Part shown: one piece after another, positions 62,124-64,000 of the stretch
Layout: the number at the start of each line of letters is the position of its first letter
Numbering within the stretch: the stretch's first letter is position 1
Assembly: GCF_004122115.1 (NCBI RefSeq)
Contig: NZ_SBKP01000003.1
Coordinates: forward strand, 124,001 to 188,000
Source: Sphingobium fluviale
GTDB taxonomy: Bacteria; Pseudomonadota; Alphaproteobacteria; Sphingomonadales; Sphingomonadaceae
Direction: 5' to 3'
DNA length: 64,000 nt
Position numbers and translations under genes: made by a program
The notes under the pieces: generated by a model
The model's database searches: none
Told to the model about the DNA's origin: nothing
What the model saw: the letters and a program-made list of their open reading frames with translations, nothing else

Positions 62124-62816
62124 TTATCTCCGTCCCTTGACGGAAATACGCTGTGGGAATTTGAAGCCCGCTGGAGGAGCCGCAGCCACACATTGACTGA
62201 GCACTGACGCTATTCGCCCGTCGCGGTCACTGCTGCCGCTGCTGCGGACCAACCTGACGCCGGTCACCTTGCCCGCTGGGTTGGCAGTGATCGCATAGTC
62301 GGCCGTGAAAAATTCGCGTGAAAGCCTTCTGTCGTTCTGCACACAGCGTTGCAGGCCGGTGCTGAGTGTGCGGTTGTAATAGGGGTCGGCAACGCTGGTG
62401 TTATTATTGGTGCCTTTGCAATTTGGTCCGATGCAAGTGCTGTCTCCACTGATCGGACTATTACTGCTAGGGCCGCTTTGCAGACCCGGTCCCGATGTTT
62501 GAGGCGGGCCATCAATTGTAGGTGTCGGGGCCGCCTGCGGCTTGGGCTCTGGCGTGGGCGTGGGCTTGTCCGTCGGTTCCGGCGGCTTTTCCTCTGGCTT
62601 GGGTGGCGGCGGTGGGGGAGGGGGCGGCGGAGGAAGCAAAGGCGAGATCACCGGCGTCTCGTTCTTCACCGTCACGCCGTGTACGCCCGTGAGCGCGGTA
62701 TACAGATACCAGACGAGCCACAGCGCAAGCGCGGCGCCCACCACGATCAACCCGATCTGGACGATCCGGTTGCCGTGTGGCTCCTGAAACTCGCTCTGGT
62801 CCGCGATTGTGCTCAT
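62124..62816 (-). CDS. TonB-family energy transducer
   Basis: Protein of 230 residues from ATG 62816. The membrane anchor (about 18-42) is followed by a proline-rich linker with a run of prolines (about 60-75) and Pro-Glu-Lys repeats, and a C-terminal TonB-like domain (about 150-230) with ADYAITANPAGKVTGVRLVRSSG. The linker is moderately short. It completes an ExbB-ExbD-TonB set with the next two genes and would energise an outer-membrane partner, perhaps the adjacent porin. The frame extends to 62924, but that part overlaps exbD in another frame. Confidence 0.88.
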   Translation of the reverse strand: MSTIADQSEFQEPHGNRIVQIGLIVVGAALALWLVWYLYTALTGVHGVTVKNETPVISPLLPPPPPPPPPPPKPEEKPPEPTDKPTPTPEPKPQAAPTPTIDGPPQTSGPGLQSGPSSNSPISGDSTCIGPNCKGTNNNTSVADPYYNRTLSTGLQRCVQNDRRLSREFFTADYAITANPAGKVTGVRLVRSSGSSDRDGRIASVLSQCVAAAPPAGFKFPQRISVKGRR

Positions 62817-62835
62817 GGCTCGGCTTTGGCCCTGC

Positions 62836-63243
62836 TCAGCTTGCGGTCGGCTTGCCGGTGACGAGGCCAACCTTGTCGAGGTCCAGCCTGCGGCAGAGAT
62901 CGAGCACTTCCGTAACCTTGCCATATTGCGCGGTGGCGTCGCCCTTCAGCACGATCGGCACATCGGGGTTGGATGCCTTGGCGTTACGAAGGCGGGTTTC
63001 CAGGTCCTGGATCGTCACCGGATAGGCATCCATGAAGATCTGGCCCTGATTGTTGACCGTGAGCGCGATCGTCTTGGGCTGGACCAGGCTTTCCGCGCTC
63101 GATGCCTTGGGCAGGTTGACCTTGATCCCCTGCACCGATGCCGTCGCCATCAGGATGAAGATGACGAGCAGCACATAGGCAAGATCGAGCATCGGCGTGA
63201 TGTTGATGTCGTCATAGGCCTTGCGGCCGCCACCTACTTGCAT
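62836..63243 (-). CDS. ExbD/TolR-family biopolymer transport protein
   Basis: Protein of 135 residues with one membrane segment (about 16-38) containing NITPMLDLAYVLLVIFILM, where the Asp is the proton-carrying residue. The periplasmic part includes VQPKTIALTVNNQGQIFMD and VPIVLKGDATAQYGKVTEVLDLC, typical of ExbD. Coupled with ExbB (13-base gap) and TonB. Confidence 0.92.
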   Translation of the reverse strand: MQVGGGRKAYDDINITPMLDLAYVLLVIFILMATASVQGIKVNLPKASSAESLVQPKTIALTVNNQGQIFMDAYPVTIQDLETRLRNAKASNPDVPIVLKGDATAQYGKVTEVLDLCRRLDLDKVGLVTGKPTAS

Positions 63244-63255
63244 GAGCCTGGCTCC

Positions 63256-64000
63256 TTATTCCGCAGCAATGGGAAGATGGGGGTGAGGGGGATTGGCCAG
63301 CTCGGCCTGCATTTCCGCCAGCCGGGTGATGAGGCGGTCCACAAACACGCGCATCTCGTCAGACAGGGCGGAGAGGCGCGAGTTGATATAGTTGTATCCG
63401 AACAGCGAGGGGATTGCCGCCGCCAGACCCGCAATGGTGGCGAGCAGCGCCGCCGCGATGCCGGGCGCGATCGCGTTGACGTTCACCTCGCCTGCCATCG
63501 CCACACCGCCAAAGGTGCTCATCACCCCGATGACCGTGCCGAGCAGCCCGATGAACGGCCCGCCCGAAATGGCGATGGTGAGCACCACCATCCACTTGTC
63601 GAGCTTCTGGTTTTCCATCACCACTTCGGCATCGACAGCGGCGCGCATGGCCTCCACCGCCTCGCCGGAAAGACCGCCATTGGGGTTTTTCAGACGGCGC
63701 ACTTCCAGCTCGTCCATGCCGGTTTCATAGAGATGGCCGAGCGGCGATTTCTCGATATAGCTGACCTCCAGCTTGCTGATGCCGCGAATATCCGTAATCG
63801 CGACCAGCTCCTCATGCATTTCGCGGAAGCGGCGGAGGAACGCCTTGTTGCCGCGGTCGCAGGCGTTGAGATAGCGGATTTTCATGACCATCACGGCAAT
63901 CGCGACCGCCAGCAGGATCATACAGATGCCGACGATGAACGCGTCAAGCGTATGAAGCTTGCTGATGATGAAGCCGATGACATTGGCTCCGCCTTCGGCT
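63256..64000 (-). CDS. ExbB/TolQ/MotA-family channel protein (partial, 5' end beyond window)
   Basis: Proton-channel protein of the ExbB family, truncated by the window edge. The reading frame continues to 64000 without a start codon that must be used, encoding GFIISKLHTLDAFIVG before the first internal Met. Conserved features are WMVVLTIAISGGPFIGLLGTVIGVMSTF and AIAPGIAAALLATIAGLAAAIPSLFGYN. It drives ExbD-TonB. A visible ATG at 63921 lies inside the first membrane segment and is not the likely start. Confidence 0.9.
   Translation of the reverse strand, partial: AEGGANVIGFIISKLHTLDAFIVGICMILLAVAIAVMVMKIRYLNACDRGNKAFLRRFREMHEELVAITDIRGISKLEVSYIEKSPLGHLYETGMDELEVRRLKNPNGGLSGEAVEAMRAAVDAEVVMENQKLDKWMVVLTIAISGGPFIGLLGTVIGVMSTFGGVAMAGEVNVNAIAPGIAAALLATIAGLAAAIPSLFGYNYINSRLSALSDEMRVFVDRLITRLAEMQAELANPPHPHLPIAAE

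Overview
The window is GC-rich, densely packed DNA from a free-living alphaproteobacterium, most likely a sphingomonad (Sphingomonadales). This placement is inferred from gene content and style: an erpA-xth pair, a flagellar cluster with sigma-54 promoters and Caulobacter-like FlbD-type sites, a reordered type II secretion operon, an extracytoplasmic FHA-like giant protein and TonB/ExbBD genes. No mobile element, phage, CRISPR array or rRNA was seen. There is one tRNA (Pro, anticodon UGG).

Layout. Positions 1-2565 hold housekeeping genes (erpA, xth) and a membrane-anchored arylsulfotransferase-like protein. Positions 2573-19562 are a flagellar region. Leftward genes are motB, motA, flgL, flgK, flgJ (rod-binding part only), flgI, flgH, flgG, flgF, flgE, flgD, flgC and flgB. 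Rightward genes are a second compact MotA/MotB-like stator pair, flgA, flgM, a flgN-like gene, a lytic transglycosylase, flhA and fliA. The flgB operon and flgA each carry a near-perfect sigma-54 promoter, and palindromes resembling FlbD (ftr) sites lie upstream of flgB. An L,D-transpeptidase and tRNA-Pro follow.

Positions 20507-31028 form a surface-polysaccharide neighbourhood: two glycosyltransferases, two unlike ATP-grasp enzymes, a nucleotidyltransferase, a phosphomannose isomerase and an outer-membrane polysaccharide export protein. A chemoreceptor sits among them, with a cassette of a 57-residue peptide, a PqqD-like protein and an HPr-kinase-like protein that looks like an uncharacterised peptide-linked system. 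A SleB-type cell wall hydrolase and an RTX calcium-binding protein follow.

Positions 34075-44045 are a complete-looking type II secretion operon in the order E-F-G-H-I-J-L-M-C-D-K. Its gspH carries a 33-bp in-frame tandem repeat exactly at the prepilin leader. Divergent to gspE is a large secreted PstS-like phosphate-binding protein, preceded by PHO-box-like repeats. PHO-box-like sites also occur before the ATP-grasp gene, the chemoreceptor and the cell wall hydrolase, suggesting a phosphate-starvation theme.

Positions 46269-64000 hold a retropepsin-like protease, a 4363-residue filamentous-haemagglutinin-like exoprotein with no TpsB partner gene in view, a large outer-membrane porin, and TonB, ExbD and ExbB (the last cut by the window edge). 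This block, a TPS-domain giant with its own porin and energy-transducing complex beside a T2SS, is the best candidate for an undescribed system.
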